Shown: in pieces, positions 53,358 through 62,278 of the stretch
Layout of the letters: every line of letters begins with the position of its first letter
How positions within the stretch are numbered: position 1 is the stretch's first letter
Translations under genes and position numbers: made by a program
The notes under the pieces: model-generated
Told to the model about the DNA's origin: nothing
What the model saw: only the letters and a program-made list of their open reading frames with translations
The model's database searches: none
Assembly (NCBI GenBank): GCA_900544175.1
Contig: UQUN01000007.1
Coordinates: forward strand, 27,738-91,737
Origin: an uncultured Alistipes sp.
Lineage (GTDB): Bacteria > Bacteroidota > Bacteroidia > Bacteroidales > UBA932
DNA length: 64,000 nt
Direction: 5' to 3'

Positions 53358-53378
53358 AAACAACTGTGCCATAATAAG

Positions 53379-54416
53379 CTACGGCTCGACTGCAACCTTG
53401 ATGACCCCGTCCGAATGCGAGGCGAACAGGCTGTAGGCCTCCTCTATGCGGCTGAGCGGGAAACGGTGGGTGATGAGGGGCGTGGCATCGATACGGCCCT
53501 CGGCTATGAGACGGAGTATCTCGGGGCAGTCGCAGCCGTCCACCCCGCCTGTCTTGAATATCAGGTTCTTGCCGTACATGTCGGGCAGTGGAAGGACTTG
53601 GGGACGGTCATACATGGCGACAATGGTCACTACGGCATTGGGACGGGCACACTCCCAGGCCATGCGGAAAGTTTCCTCCGTACCGGCCACTTCCAGGACG
53701 GCATCGGCTCCTCCATGGGTGCTCAGACTCCGGACCGTCTGCAGACAATGCTCCGGATCCGTTACCGTTACTTCGGGATAATGCTCCAGGACAAAATGCC
53801 TGCGCTCGGGGGATTTCTCGCACACGATGATGCGGCGGGGCCTGCGCAGCATCGCGCAGAGCAGGGTGCAGATACCGGTAGGACCGGCCCCGATGATCAG
53901 GACGGTGTCTTCGCCGGAGGTTATTTCCGCAATGCGGGCCGCCCAGAATCCGGTGGCAAGGAGGTCGCCGGTAAAAAGTGCCTGAGAGTCGCTCACCCCG
54001 TCCGGAATATGGGTCAGTCCCTGATCCGCATAATGCACCCGGACATACTCGGCCTGCCCTCCGTCAATTCGGCAGCCGAGAGCCCAGCCTCCGAGCGGGT
54101 CGCTGCAGTTGTTCACATACCCGTGGCGGCAGAAGAAACATTCTCCGCAGAATGTCTCGACGTTGACCGCCACCCGGTCGCCAGGCCGCACAGAACCCAC
54201 TGCGGAGCCTACGGCCTCCACCACCCCCACCATCTCATGTCCGAGGGTGATGCCGGGCACAGCCCTGGGCACGCTCCCGTGCAGGATATGCAGGTCACTT
54301 GTGCAGATGCTCCCGAGAGTCACCCGCACCAGGGCGTCGCGCGGCCCCTGCAGCTGCGGCACCGGCCTGTCGAGCAGCGCAGCCTTTCCTTGTCCAAGAT
54401 ACGTATAAGCTTTCAT
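53379..54416 (-). CDS. Zinc-dependent alcohol dehydrogenase
   Basis: 345 residues. Catalytic Zn Cys in SICTSDLHILHG, GHEMVGVVE with His, structural Zn cysteines CGECFFCRHGYVNNC, and the Rossmann motif IIGAGPTG. It belongs to the medium-chain dehydrogenase family near threonine/sorbitol dehydrogenases. The gene ends 22 bp from the convergent hydrolase and overlaps the TraB/GumN-like gene by 4 bp. The opposite strand is also open for 345 codons, a bias shadow. Confidence 0.92.
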   Translation of the reverse strand: MKAYTYLGQGKAALLDRPVPQLQGPRDALVRVTLGSICTSDLHILHGSVPRAVPGITLGHEMVGVVEAVGSAVGSVRPGDRVAVNVETFCGECFFCRHGYVNNCSDPLGGWALGCRIDGGQAEYVRVHYADQGLTHIPDGVSDSQALFTGDLLATGFWAARIAEITSGEDTVLIIGAGPTGICTLLCAMLRRPRRIIVCEKSPERRHFVLEHYPEVTVTDPEHCLQTVRSLSTHGGADAVLEVAGTEETFRMAWECARPNAVVTIVAMYDRPQVLPLPDMYGKNLIFKTGGVDGCDCPEILRLIAEGRIDATPLITHRFPLSRIEEAYSLFASHSDGVIKVAVEP

Positions 54417-55306
54417 AATCTGTCCACGACAGGTTCCACAGTACAGCCGTAAGTCTGCAGCAACCGTATAAGTCCATAATCTCCAAGCAGATGTCCTGCA
54501 CCTACTGCAAAAAGGGCAGAAGTGTCACGCATGGCATCCAGCATTATGGGGATCCATTTCTGATTCCGTTCATGCAGCATCAGCCTCACTTCATCTTCCG
54601 TCATGTCCTCCATTACAAGACTGTTCAGGTACTCTATATTCTGGTTACGATAGGCTTCGTTCATCTCATCCAATAAGGCAAGCATCGCCTCCTCTCCTTC
54701 CCCAGCCATCTCCAGCAGAGCCTCAGCCTGTTCATCAAGAGGCTGGTTATAAAGCAATTCTACTTGTTCCTCATAAGTTTCCAGTCCCGCTGTCCGTTTG
54801 CCATTCTCCATCGCCATCCGCTGTATCACCATATCCAGACCGCCCTCCGTCATAAACGAAGGGTCTGACTTGACCAAAGCCATCTGCGTCATAAGAGTAC
54901 CTATGGCAGCCGGAGTCATGTCTCCAAGAGACTCCAGCCCTGTACCCATGACCGATTCGACGAATGAGCCGACTGTCTCCATTTCATCCTCAGAATACAG
55001 ACTGCCCAGAGTAATTCCTTCCGGCAGCCTCATGGCCTTCATCATCATGTTTTGTATCCGGGGAGAAGAGGCACTGTCAGCCACTACCTCACCATAGACC
55101 ACATCTACCTTTCCGAATGCGTCCCTGAAACCGTCTATACTGTCAAGCACAGCCTTAGGTGCCGCATGATGCGTCCCGAGCAGCCACGACACTCCTTCCA
55201 CACCGTCGCCTGTTATCTTCCATAGCAACTGCGCTCCTGCCTCTGACGGCACACAGCACACACCAGCCATAATGGATACCATCCGCAAAATTCTTCTTAC
55301 ACTCAT
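54413..55306 (-). CDS. TraB/GumN family protein
   Basis: 297 residues from the ATG at 55306 (MSVRRILRMVSIMAGVCC). The TraB/GumN pattern is clear: LLWKITGDGVEGVSWLLGTHH near the start and ALFAVGAGHLLGDYGLIRLL near the end (GxxH ... GAGHL). Members are thought to be Tiki-like metalloproteases; here probably exported. Overlaps the dehydrogenase gene by 4 bp. Confidence 0.9.
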   Translation of the reverse strand: MSVRRILRMVSIMAGVCCVPSEAGAQLLWKITGDGVEGVSWLLGTHHAAPKAVLDSIDGFRDAFGKVDVVYGEVVADSASSPRIQNMMMKAMRLPEGITLGSLYSEDEMETVGSFVESVMGTGLESLGDMTPAAIGTLMTQMALVKSDPSFMTEGGLDMVIQRMAMENGKRTAGLETYEEQVELLYNQPLDEQAEALLEMAGEGEEAMLALLDEMNEAYRNQNIEYLNSLVMEDMTEDEVRLMLHERNQKWIPIMLDAMRDTSALFAVGAGHLLGDYGLIRLLQTYGCTVEPVVDRL

Positions 55307-55395
55307 ATACACATATCTTCTGTACTGATGCAAAATTATAAAATTTTATCGCAAAGCCAAGACGCCGCAAGTATCCAGACAAGACGGAATGGCTG

Positions 55396-56100
55396 CTATT
55401 CAGACAGACGGACCACCTGGTTTCCGGCAGGAGCAGATACGGCACCGTAGAAAGAGGGGCACGAACATTCCTGTTTGATGATGCGCAATGCCTTGATGGC
55501 GGCAAGGAAGCCGATATATGGAAGGCACTGGATGACCGCGTCTCCTGGCAGACCTTCCATAACCGAAGATATACCACCGGGATACAGACTGTCCTGTATT
55601 GTCTTTCCGGCCTCGTGACGTGTCTTCTCCGTCACGGTTCCCTGTTCCTCCAAGGGCAGAGAAATGCCGCGCTCCTTGAATATCTCGTTCACCGTTCCGA
55701 CCGCATTGAGCACCTTCGGGAAACCTATGAACGGTGCAGTCATATACATCGCTTCCCGCAGTTCCACGGGAGTGACACCCACATTCAAAGCGGCTCCCGC
55801 ATGGGCCTTCAGTTGCGGAAGCGTCTGCATGGTGGCAAGGGTGACACAGGTAATCATTTCACGCTGTTTCAGGCTCAGGTTGCCCGTAGTAAACACTTCG
55901 CCGAAGATGAACTTCTGCAGGATGTCCATCATCTCCGGGTCCGTGCCCTGCCCGGTCAGGGCCTCACCGTCGAAAAGGGTACGGTAATTTTCCTTGCACG
56001 TTTCTATTCTATCCATTGTTCCGCTGTTCTGTGCCTTTGCCGGCATGATTCCTGCCAGCAACAATACCGGCACAATTATCAATCGATTCATATTCATCAT
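55396..56100 (-). CDS. Carboxymuconolactone-decarboxylase-like (AhpD-like) protein
   Basis: 234 residues. Signal peptide LIIVPVLLLAGIMPAKAQ, then a CMD domain: FGEVFTTGNLSLKQREMITC, TLPQLKAHAGAALNVGVTP and REAMYMTAPFIGFPKVLNAV. The second half (about 150-234) repeats the fold loosely (SLYPGGISSVMEGLPGDAV). The lone Cys in the motif differs from AhpD's CxxC. Probably an exported oxidoreductase-like protein. Confidence 0.8.
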   Translation of the reverse strand: MMNMNRLIIVPVLLLAGIMPAKAQNSGTMDRIETCKENYRTLFDGEALTGQGTDPEMMDILQKFIFGEVFTTGNLSLKQREMITCVTLATMQTLPQLKAHAGAALNVGVTPVELREAMYMTAPFIGFPKVLNAVGTVNEIFKERGISLPLEEQGTVTEKTRHEAGKTIQDSLYPGGISSVMEGLPGDAVIQCLPYIGFLAAIKALRIIKQECSCPSFYGAVSAPAGNQVVRLSE

Positions 56101-56130
56101 TCTTCTGATTATTGCTGATAAAGCACTTTT

Positions 56131-56640
56131 TTAAAGTCCGGTCATTTTCTCCTGATCTTCGGGGTAGCGTCCGCCCAGGATTTCGATGCCGTCCAAGTGA
56201 TTACGGATATCGGCAAGTTCTTCCGCCGTGAAGCTGATGTCCGCCCCGCCGATGTTTTCCTCGATGCGGCTGATGCGTTTCGTTCCGGGAATGGGAACAA
56301 TCCACGGCTTCTGCGCCAGCAGCCAGCCGATAGCGATGCGCGCCGGAGTGGTCTCTTTCTTTTTCGCCAGAGCCTCCACGTAGTCCACCAATTCCATGTT
56401 GTGCTTCAGGTTCTCGCCCTGGAAGCGGGGAATGGCGGAACGGAAGTCGGTCTTGTCGAAGGTTGTCTCGCGGTTGAAGCGGCCGGTCAGCATCGCCTTG
56501 CCAAGCGGACTGAAGGGGACGAAGCCGATACCAAGTTCTTCTAATGTGGGCAACAGTTCGGCTTCCGGCTTGCGGTACCACAGGGAATATTCGCTCTGCA
56601 CGGCGGTCAGAGGACAAACGGCGTGGGCACGGCGGATTTG
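56131..56640 (-). pseudogene. C-terminal half of an aldo/keto reductase
   Basis: The frame IRRAHAVCPLTAVQSEYSLW, then LLPTLEELGIGFVPFSPLGK and IVPIPGTKRISRIEENIGG, is the second half of an aldo/keto reductase (about 170 of 330 residues); the catalytic Tyr/Lys/Asp part is missing. The 5' end is fused at about 56640 to an efflux-adaptor fragment, so a deletion joined the two genes. An internal GTG start at 56601 could make a non-functional fragment. Confidence 0.85.
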
Positions 56641-56963
56641 GGGAGGAGCAAGACCGCTTCTGTCGGGGTTGCCGAGGTAAAGACGGCTTTCACGTTCATC
56701 CCTTCGGGCAAGAAGGGGGCATCCGCGGCAGTGGCAATGACCTTTTCCGACTGCGAGACCTCATCCATCGTGGCCAGCGGAGCCTGCACCGTAGCCCGGA
56801 GGCGTGTCCCGTCGGGCAGTTCCAGCGTGCAGCGGCTTCCGCTCCGCGCATACTTCCGCTGCTCATAAGGCACGTTTATTTCAAACACAAGGCTTTCGGC
56901 ATCGGCCAGTGTGCAGAGCGTCGTGCCTTCTGTCAGATAGTCGCCAGCCTGCGCCTGTACCAT
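56641..56963 (-). pseudogene. Internal fragment of an efflux membrane-fusion protein
   Basis: MVQAQAGDYLTEGTTLCTLA, VFEINVPYEQRKYARSGSRC, then EAVLLLPKSAV: the lipoyl/beta-barrel middle of a HlyD/RND adaptor. Both its first and last parts are missing. It is joined to TolC at about 56961 and to the reductase at about 56640. Confidence 0.8.
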
Positions 56964-57726
56964 TGCGTGAAACTGCCCGTCTGCATTCCCCCGTCCACAA
57001 ACAGGTCCAGACGCGGCCTGTACTGCAGGTTGAAAGAACGCAACGATATTTCCGCGCCCAGACTGTCGAGGCGGTACTTTTCCATAAAAATGCTCTCATC
57101 CCCGGCGACCGGAGCTGTCAGGTTGATATTCACGTCAGTTATGACGGCCGCTGACGTATCGGCTATCCCGCACATCAGATTCAGAGCCGCCAGATGGCTC
57201 CGGTAAGACTGCTGCAGGGAAAGACGCTGCTCCTCATTGGCGGCCAGCTCCACCTCCAGCAGATGGAGGTCCGACTGCCTGACAATGCCGCTTTCCGCCA
57301 GACGGCGTACAATATCCGGGCATCAGCCTCATACTGGTCCCGAGCCACCTTATAGGACGAATTGCCCAAAAGCGGCTGCGTCCACGTCACTCCTGCATGA
57401 AGATGCCCGCTGCTCTCCCCGAGGTCATATCCATAATAATCCGCGGCATCCTGCGCATTCCACATGAACGACACCCCTCCGCCGTCTTTCGAGACAACGG
57501 GGACAAACAGCCAGTCTCCGCTCAATTCCAGACGGGAACGCCTGTACATTGCTTTCAGCCGCTGTAACCCGAATCGCCCGGTTTGTATCTGATTACGGTA
57601 GTCATTTAGCAGCGGGCTGTGCTGTTTGGCTGATTCAATATAATCAGACAATGACCTGCCTGATATCTGTCCATATGCGCACAGAGAAACAAGATACAAT
57701 AAGAAAGAAAATACGAATCGTGTCAT
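56962..57726 (-). pseudogene. TolC-family outer-membrane protein, frameshifted and truncated
   Basis: Signal MTRFVFSFLLYLVSLCAYGQ, then ISGRSLSDYIESAKQHSPLL and WTQPLLGNSSYKVARDQYEA, the TolC-like N-terminus. At about 57309 one base is lost: reading continues in another frame as VRRLAESGIVRQSDLHLLEV, then HLAALNLMCGIADTSAAVIT and RPRLDLFVDGGMQTGSF. The sequence ends there, about 170 residues short of the family length, at the junction with the adaptor fragment. Confidence 0.85.
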
Positions 57727-57954
57727 GGCCCGCTTCCTTTTGTTCCGGCAAAAGTGGAGCGCAAGTTTGAGGAAAGTTTGAAGACAAATTCCCGCCAGTC
57801 CTGACTTGCATTTGACTGCAGCACGGCACCTTTAACCTCTCCGTCCTTAACTCCGCAAGCATCTACACCTTCCACATGAGTATCCGCAGGCTATGAAGAC
57901 CCGATAATCTAAAATCGCACAGGCGAATCCGAAAGAACAGTCGTACAAAATGTT
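57727..57954. other. Intergenic region, nothing recognised
   Basis: About 230 bp between the TolC remnant and the tRNA promoter, with no supported gene or hairpin terminator. Confidence 0.4.
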
Positions 57955-57982
57955 TTTGAAATAAAATATTTTTCTATCTTTG
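57955..57982 (+). promoter_or_regulatory. tRNA-Arg promoter
   Basis: TTTG (57955-57958), 16-bp AT-rich spacer, TATCTTTG (57975-57982), 77 bp before the tRNA. The second box fits the Bacteroidetes -7 element. Confidence 0.55.
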
Positions 57983-58058
57983 CAGCCGCATTCGGGAAAC
58001 AGGCGACGTATCGTACCCAAAAGCGTACCAAAACGTGCGAGCCCATCCGAATGACTAT

Positions 58059-58132
58059 GGTCCGGTAGCTCAGCTGGATAGAGCAACAGCCTTCTAAGCT
58101 GTGGGTCTTGGGTTCGAATCCCAACTCAATCA
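58059..58132 (+). tRNA. tRNA-Arg (anticodon TCT) with mismatched acceptor stem
   Basis: D-arm GCTC-AGCTGGATA-GAGC, anticodon arm ACAGC-CTTCTAA-GCTGT, T-arm TTGGG-TTCGAAT-CCCAA and anticodon TCT (58093-58095) are perfect. The acceptor strands are GGTCCGG (58059-58065) and CTCAATC (58125-58131): positions 4-69 (C/A) and 5-68 (C/C) cannot pair and two more are G-U. A normal partner for the 3' strand would be GGTTGAG, and for the 5' strand CCGGACC or CCGGATC. CCA is not encoded. See findings for the meaning. Confidence 0.9.
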
Positions 58133-58134
58133 CT

Positions 58135-58172
58135 CGAAAGGGAAGCAAATTTTTTGCTTCCCTTTCGTTTTT
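58135..58172 (+). terminator. Terminator directly after tRNA-Arg
   Basis: CGAAAGGGAAGCAAA (58135-58149) and TTTGCTTCCCTTTCG (58153-58167) form a 15-bp stem, followed by five T. Confidence 0.93.
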
Positions 58173-58727
58173 ATACGACTTTATTAATTCTCTCCCTATC
58201 CCATCTACTAAAATTTCACACTCCTCCGCTGCCGTGTCCCGTGGCATTACGGGGTGTCGCAAAGCGATATAGGTGCACTTCTCTGCAATGAATAGAGGGT
58301 TATTTACCCTCCTCCCTGCTGTGTCCCGTAGTATTACGGGGTGTTTTTGCGTTGCAAAAACACAGGGGAGAAGGTTAGAATGTTTTGTCTTGTTGTATAA
58401 AAACCTCGTTGGACTGTAACGAAATAGGAAATGTGTCTCCCTCTTCTGCGCATGTATGTACGATAGGGTAGATGTACGAAGGGCGGAGAGGTTGGAAAAT
58501 ACCGGCAGTGGAGTTAAGTCTCGTCCACCTTTTGTTTATCATAAATGAGGTGGAGTGTACCACAGGACGAGGGAGAAATAAATATACAAAAGCTCCCCCT
58601 GCTTAGCAACAAGTCGAGACGGGCTTGAAATAGAAATAAGATTCTTTTTGGAGGCGAATTTTGTAGAGAGATTTAGGCTTAATTCACCGAAAAGGAAGAG
58701 CTTTATGGGTTTATGTAGGGTGCTTAT
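58173..58727. other. Intergenic region after tRNA-Arg
   Basis: About 555 bp. Holds the direct repeats at 58221-58344 and a perfect 10-bp hairpin GTGTTTTTGC/GCAAAAACAC (58341-58363). A 62-codon minus-strand frame (58563-58375) has no support as a gene. Confidence 0.45.
58221..58344. repeat. Two imperfect direct repeats, 90 bp apart
   Basis: GTGTCCCGTGGCATTACGGG at 58234 and GTGTCCCGTAGTATTACGGG at 58321, each preceded by CTCC...CTGC and containing a CCCGT/ACGGG inverted repeat. Function unknown; of dispersed-repeat type. Confidence 0.55.
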
Positions 58728-59177
58728 TCAGCAATCGTTGCTGTCGAAACTTTCGACTTTCACCCGTTTGCGTGATTTGAATACCAGCATATCCGCTACG
58801 AAATAGTTGAACAATCCCGAAATAAGCAGGGCGGCAAGATTACAATAGATAACGTCCCAGCCGAATATCTTTTGGAAAATGAGTAGAAAAAACATTTTCA
58901 TTAAGAAGCCGGCTCCCGATGAAAGATTGAACATGAGAAAACGAATACAGAAATCAGACGTCGAACGACGGCCGATTCTACTTTTCCATATCCAAAAATA
59001 AGAACATAGGAAATTGCTCAATACGGCAAATTCAAAACTGATGATAGGGGAAAGGACATATACCTCCCAGTAGCTGCTGAATATAAAAGTCGAGCATATC
59101 CACAGTATCAAGGTATCGACACCTGTGCCCAATAGCCGACTGACTACGAATTGTAGGTAAATACGCAGCTTTAACAC
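58728..59177 (-). CDS. GtrA-family membrane protein
   Basis: 149 residues with four membrane helices; VVSRLLGTGVDTLILWICST, SFEFAVLSNFLCSYFWIW and ALLISGLFNYFVADMLVF match GtrA, proteins that help flip or carry polyprenyl-linked sugars across the membrane. It ends a two-gene unit with the CDP-alcohol phosphatidyltransferase gene 12 bp upstream. Codon use is AT-richer than in the left part of the window. Confidence 0.85.
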   Translation of the reverse strand: MLKLRIYLQFVVSRLLGTGVDTLILWICSTFIFSSYWEVYVLSPIISFEFAVLSNFLCSYFWIWKSRIGRRSTSDFCIRFLMFNLSSGAGFLMKMFFLLIFQKIFGWDVIYCNLAALLISGLFNYFVADMLVFKSRKRVKVESFDSNDC

Positions 59178-59189
59178 CGTATCTTTTTA

Positions 59190-59885
59190 TTATTTTTTAG
59201 GAGAATAGGGTTTCAATGGATCTTGTTTGGACAAAACGCGACGGTCGGTGATGAATTGAACCAACCATGCCACGAACAAGAAGCAGGCAATGAACAATCC
59301 GGCTACATCGAATATGCCCAATGTTTGCCCTTCGATGGTCCACTTTATTTCCGAGAGGGAAGTATACATGAACACCGTGTTGATGAGAATAACGATCAAT
59401 CGGAATTCAGTTGGCCCGAGGCTGCCGTAAGTGAGCAGGAACTTACCGCTTAGGATTGTCGAGATATACGTATAAATAGAAAGAACCAAATAACCCACTA
59501 ATACCAGCATCGCTACATCGAGCCTGAACATGGGCGAAAGACCGGCTCCGATACACATGATACAAATGGTGACGGCATCGAGCGTATGGTCGATAAAAAA
59601 TCCATAAACGGGTCTTTGCGCATTCCTTACTCTGGCAAGAGTACCGTCGAGGCTGTCGCCATACCAGTTAATTACCAACCCGAGAGAAGAAATCCACAGG
59701 TAGTTTTTATCTATATGAGCCAATACGAATCCCACTGCGCATACGAGAGCTCCTACTACGCCGGTGTATGTGAGGAAGTCCGAAGTAACCCATGCCGGTT
59801 GTCGTTGAGCCAGCCAAACCAAAACTTTTTTCTCTGCTGCATTGAGCACAGAAGTCTGTATTCTTTCAGATGTTTCTTTTCCCAT
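59190..59885 (-). CDS. CDP-alcohol phosphatidyltransferase
   Basis: 231 residues, about six membrane helices. Carries the family motif D-x2-D-G-x2-A-R-x8/9-G-x3-D-x3-D as GDSLDGTLARVRNAQ ... YGFFIDHTLD. The enzyme joins a CDP-activated lipid with an alcohol. The specific alcohol is not predictable. Forms a unit with GtrA, so both may modify envelope lipids or glycans (inference). Confidence 0.88.
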   Translation of the reverse strand: MGKETSERIQTSVLNAAEKKVLVWLAQRQPAWVTSDFLTYTGVVGALVCAVGFVLAHIDKNYLWISSLGLVINWYGDSLDGTLARVRNAQRPVYGFFIDHTLDAVTICIMCIGAGLSPMFRLDVAMLVLVGYLVLSIYTYISTILSGKFLLTYGSLGPTEFRLIVILINTVFMYTSLSEIKWTIEGQTLGIFDVAGLFIACFLFVAWLVQFITDRRVLSKQDPLKPYSPKK

Positions 59886-60025
59886 TTCCTAATTTTTGTA
59901 CAAAAGTACAGATTATTTAGCAAACCGAGTAAAAAAAGTGTATTAAATTATTCATGTTTTTGAAAGATTCGGGTATTCTGCGGAGAGCAAGGCGGGTAAC
60001 TAAAACAAGTTCTTGGGTTCTGTTT

Positions 60026-60874
60026 TTATCCCATGAAGTTGTCGTCATGCCATCGACCGGTGTCATATCGACCGTCCGGGTAATACATGGTTCCATAGCC
60101 TTCTTTACAGCCGTTGACGAAATCACCTTCGTATCGTTCTCCGTTTTTGTAGAAGAATACACCCTTTCCGGTAAGTTGCCCGTTTACGAAGTCGCCTTCG
60201 TATCGCTCTCCGTCAGTCCATATATAGATTCCTTTTCCATGACTTATCCCTTCTACGGAATCGCCGTAGTAACAGTCCCCGCCTTTGTGAATGAAAACAC
60301 CTTTTCCGGTACGTTTTCCTTCGATAAAATCTCCTTCATAGCGATCTCCGTCGGCCCAGAAAAAGAAACCTCTTCCAGAGGGTAAGCCGTCGACAAAGTC
60401 TCCTCTGTAATATTCTCCGTCTCTCTGGGTATAGATCCCTTTCCCGGTCTGTTTCCCGTGATCGTAATCTCCTTCGTAACAACTGCCGTCCGACCATGTA
60501 AAAACGCCTTTCCCATGTTGTTCCCCGTTTACGAAATCACCTTCGTAGCGTTCTCCGTTTGCCCACGTGTAGATACCGCGACCTTCGAATTTGCCGTTTG
60601 CAAATTGGCCCTCGTATCGGTTTCCGTTTGGCCAAGTATACATACCGGATCCCTCGAACTTTTCATTGACGAAATCTCCTTCATATCGTTGTCCTTCCGG
60701 GAATGTCATTATACCTTTGCCTTGTATTTTTCCGTCTTGAAATTCTCCTTCGTATATAATCCCGCAGAGGTCGGTAAGTGTGCCCCAACTGGGTTTGCCA
60801 TCTTTGAGAACTCCTTTGAATGTACCGTCCGGGAGGCTGATACCCTCTCTCGGTGTTTCGCTGTAATAAGTCAT
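60026..60874 (-). CDS. MORN-repeat protein
   Basis: 282 residues, nearly all MORN repeats of about 23 residues: RYEGDFVNEKFEGSGMYTW, RYEGQFANGKFEGRGIYTW, and so on, about eleven in total. No signal peptide or catalytic domain. MORN proteins bind lipids or act as scaffolds. It stands alone, divergent from the mdh gene. Confidence 0.92.
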   Translation of the reverse strand: MTYYSETPREGISLPDGTFKGVLKDGKPSWGTLTDLCGIIYEGEFQDGKIQGKGIMTFPEGQRYEGDFVNEKFEGSGMYTWPNGNRYEGQFANGKFEGRGIYTWANGERYEGDFVNGEQHGKGVFTWSDGSCYEGDYDHGKQTGKGIYTQRDGEYYRGDFVDGLPSGRGFFFWADGDRYEGDFIEGKRTGKGVFIHKGGDCYYGDSVEGISHGKGIYIWTDGERYEGDFVNGQLTGKGVFFYKNGERYEGDFVNGCKEGYGTMYYPDGRYDTGRWHDDNFMG

Positions 60875-61132
60875 GGTATTCTTTTATTATGATATCTTCA
60901 ATCGCGTATTCGAGATAACGATATGCGAATATAGGAAAATACAGTCGATTTTCCAAACCTCTCGGCAGAAAATTATATGGGTCGCGTGACGGATAAAATG
61001 ATTGTGATTTAATATGTATATATCTTATAATGAATGTATTGTGTCCGGTTTTAACCGCAGGGCTGTTTATGCCGATAACCTTTTGTTATGAATGGTAAAA
61101 AAGAATGATAATCAAAATCAGGTTTCGCTTGT
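60875..61132. other. Divergent intergenic region of MORN and mdh genes
   Basis: AT-rich; apart from the promoter box at 61133-61140 I see no conserved element. Confidence 0.4.
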
Positions 61133-61140
61133 TATATTTG
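61133..61140 (+). promoter_or_regulatory. Probable mdh promoter -7 box
   Basis: TATATTTG, 40 bp before the mdh ATG at 61181. Confidence 0.45.
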
Positions 61141-61180
61141 TAACGGAATAAAGAAAACTCATCATTTAAATATAACGAAT

Positions 61181-62182
61181 ATGGAATTTTTGACGAATGA
61201 AAAACTCACGATCGTGGGTGCTGCCGGTATGATCGGTTCGAATATGGCACAGACTGCATTGATGATGCGTTTGACTCCCCATTTATGTTTGTATGACCCT
61301 TATGCTCCGGCTTTGGAAGGTGTTGCCGAGGAATTACGTCATTGTGCATTTAAAGGGGTAGATATAACCTTCACGAGCGATGTGAAAGAAGCTCTTACGG
61401 GAGCTTCGTATATCGTATCTTCCGGAGGGGCTGCTCGCAAAGCAGGAATGACAAGAGAGGATTTATTGAAAGGAAATGCCGAAATTGCCGCTCAATTCGG
61501 TAAGGATATACGCAGCTATTGTCCCGATGTGAAACATGTGGTCGTCGTTTTCAATCCGGCCGATATTACGGGGTTGATCGTATTGCTTTATTCGGGTTTG
61601 AAACCGTCTCAGGTATCCACGCTTGCGGCGCTCGATAGTACGCGTTTGCGGAGCGAGTTGGCAAAATATTTCCATGCGGTAGCCGATGAAATCGAAAATT
61701 GCCGTACCTATGGAGGGCATGGCGAGCAAATGGCGGTTTTTGCTTCGACGACAAAAGTAAAAGGAACTCCGCTCGCCGAGCTTATCGGAACGGAAAAATT
61801 ACCGGCCGAAGACTGGGAGAAGATACGCCAGCAAGTCGTTCAAGGAGGCAAACACATTATCGATTTGCGAGGACGCTCTTCTTTTCAGAGCCCGGCCTAT
61901 CTTTCTATCGAGATGATTGCTGCGGCAATGGGTGGAAATCCTTTCACGTGGCCGGCAGGTGTTTATTTGTCTGACGGGAAATTCAACCACATACTTATGG
62001 CGATGGAGACGATTCTCGATCGTTCGGGAGTACATTATAACCCGGTGTATGGTACGCCGGAAGAAGATAAAGAATTGGAGCGCAGTTATAAGCATTTGTG
62101 CGATTTGCGTGATGAGGTGATAGCGATGGGAATCATTCCCCCGGTTTCGGAATGGAATAAACTGAATAAAAATATCGAATAA
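61181..62182 (+). CDS. mdh: Malate dehydrogenase
   Basis: 333 residues. NAD-binding GAAGMIG at 13-19, VVVFNPADITGL, the substrate-binding LDSTRLRSEL and the active-site GGHGE with catalytic His. This is the lactate/malate dehydrogenase fold; the lack of the LDH-type loop and the family look support malate. It works in the reductive branch of the TCA cycle typical of Bacteroidales. Followed by a terminator. Confidence 0.9.
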   Translation: MEFLTNEKLTIVGAAGMIGSNMAQTALMMRLTPHLCLYDPYAPALEGVAEELRHCAFKGVDITFTSDVKEALTGASYIVSSGGAARKAGMTREDLLKGNAEIAAQFGKDIRSYCPDVKHVVVVFNPADITGLIVLLYSGLKPSQVSTLAALDSTRLRSELAKYFHAVADEIENCRTYGGHGEQMAVFASTTKVKGTPLAELIGTEKLPAEDWEKIRQQVVQGGKHIIDLRGRSSFQSPAYLSIEMIAAAMGGNPFTWPAGVYLSDGKFNHILMAMETILDRSGVHYNPVYGTPEEDKELERSYKHLCDLRDEVIAMGIIPPVSEWNKLNKNIE

Positions 62183-62212
62183 ACAGCGTTGTCGAACCTG
62201 TGGGATCCTGTT

Positions 62213-62250
62213 ATAAAAATAGCGGCTTTTTGCGAGAAGCCGCTATTTTT
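62213..62250. terminator. Bidirectional terminator between mdh and sulfatase gene
   Basis: AAATAGCGGCTT (62217-62228) pairs with AAGCCGCTATTT (62237-62248), with A-rich sequence before and T-rich sequence after, so it can serve both convergent genes. Confidence 0.9.
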
Positions 62251-62278
62251 ATCTTTATATTATACGGGAACCGGTAAA

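Noticed and set aside
53415..54452. 345-codon plus-strand frame opposite the alcohol dehydrogenase
   Set aside because: The minus-strand frame carries all zinc and Rossmann motifs; the plus frame is a GC-rich codon-bias shadow.
58059..58172. Attachment site of an integrative element at the tRNA 3' end
   Set aside because: No integrase gene and no second copy of the tRNA 3' end within the visible 6 kb to the right; the acceptor mismatch fits a join better.
58375..58563. 62-codon minus frame after tRNA-Arg
   Set aside because: No ribosome-binding site or family; sits in a repeat-containing intergenic region.
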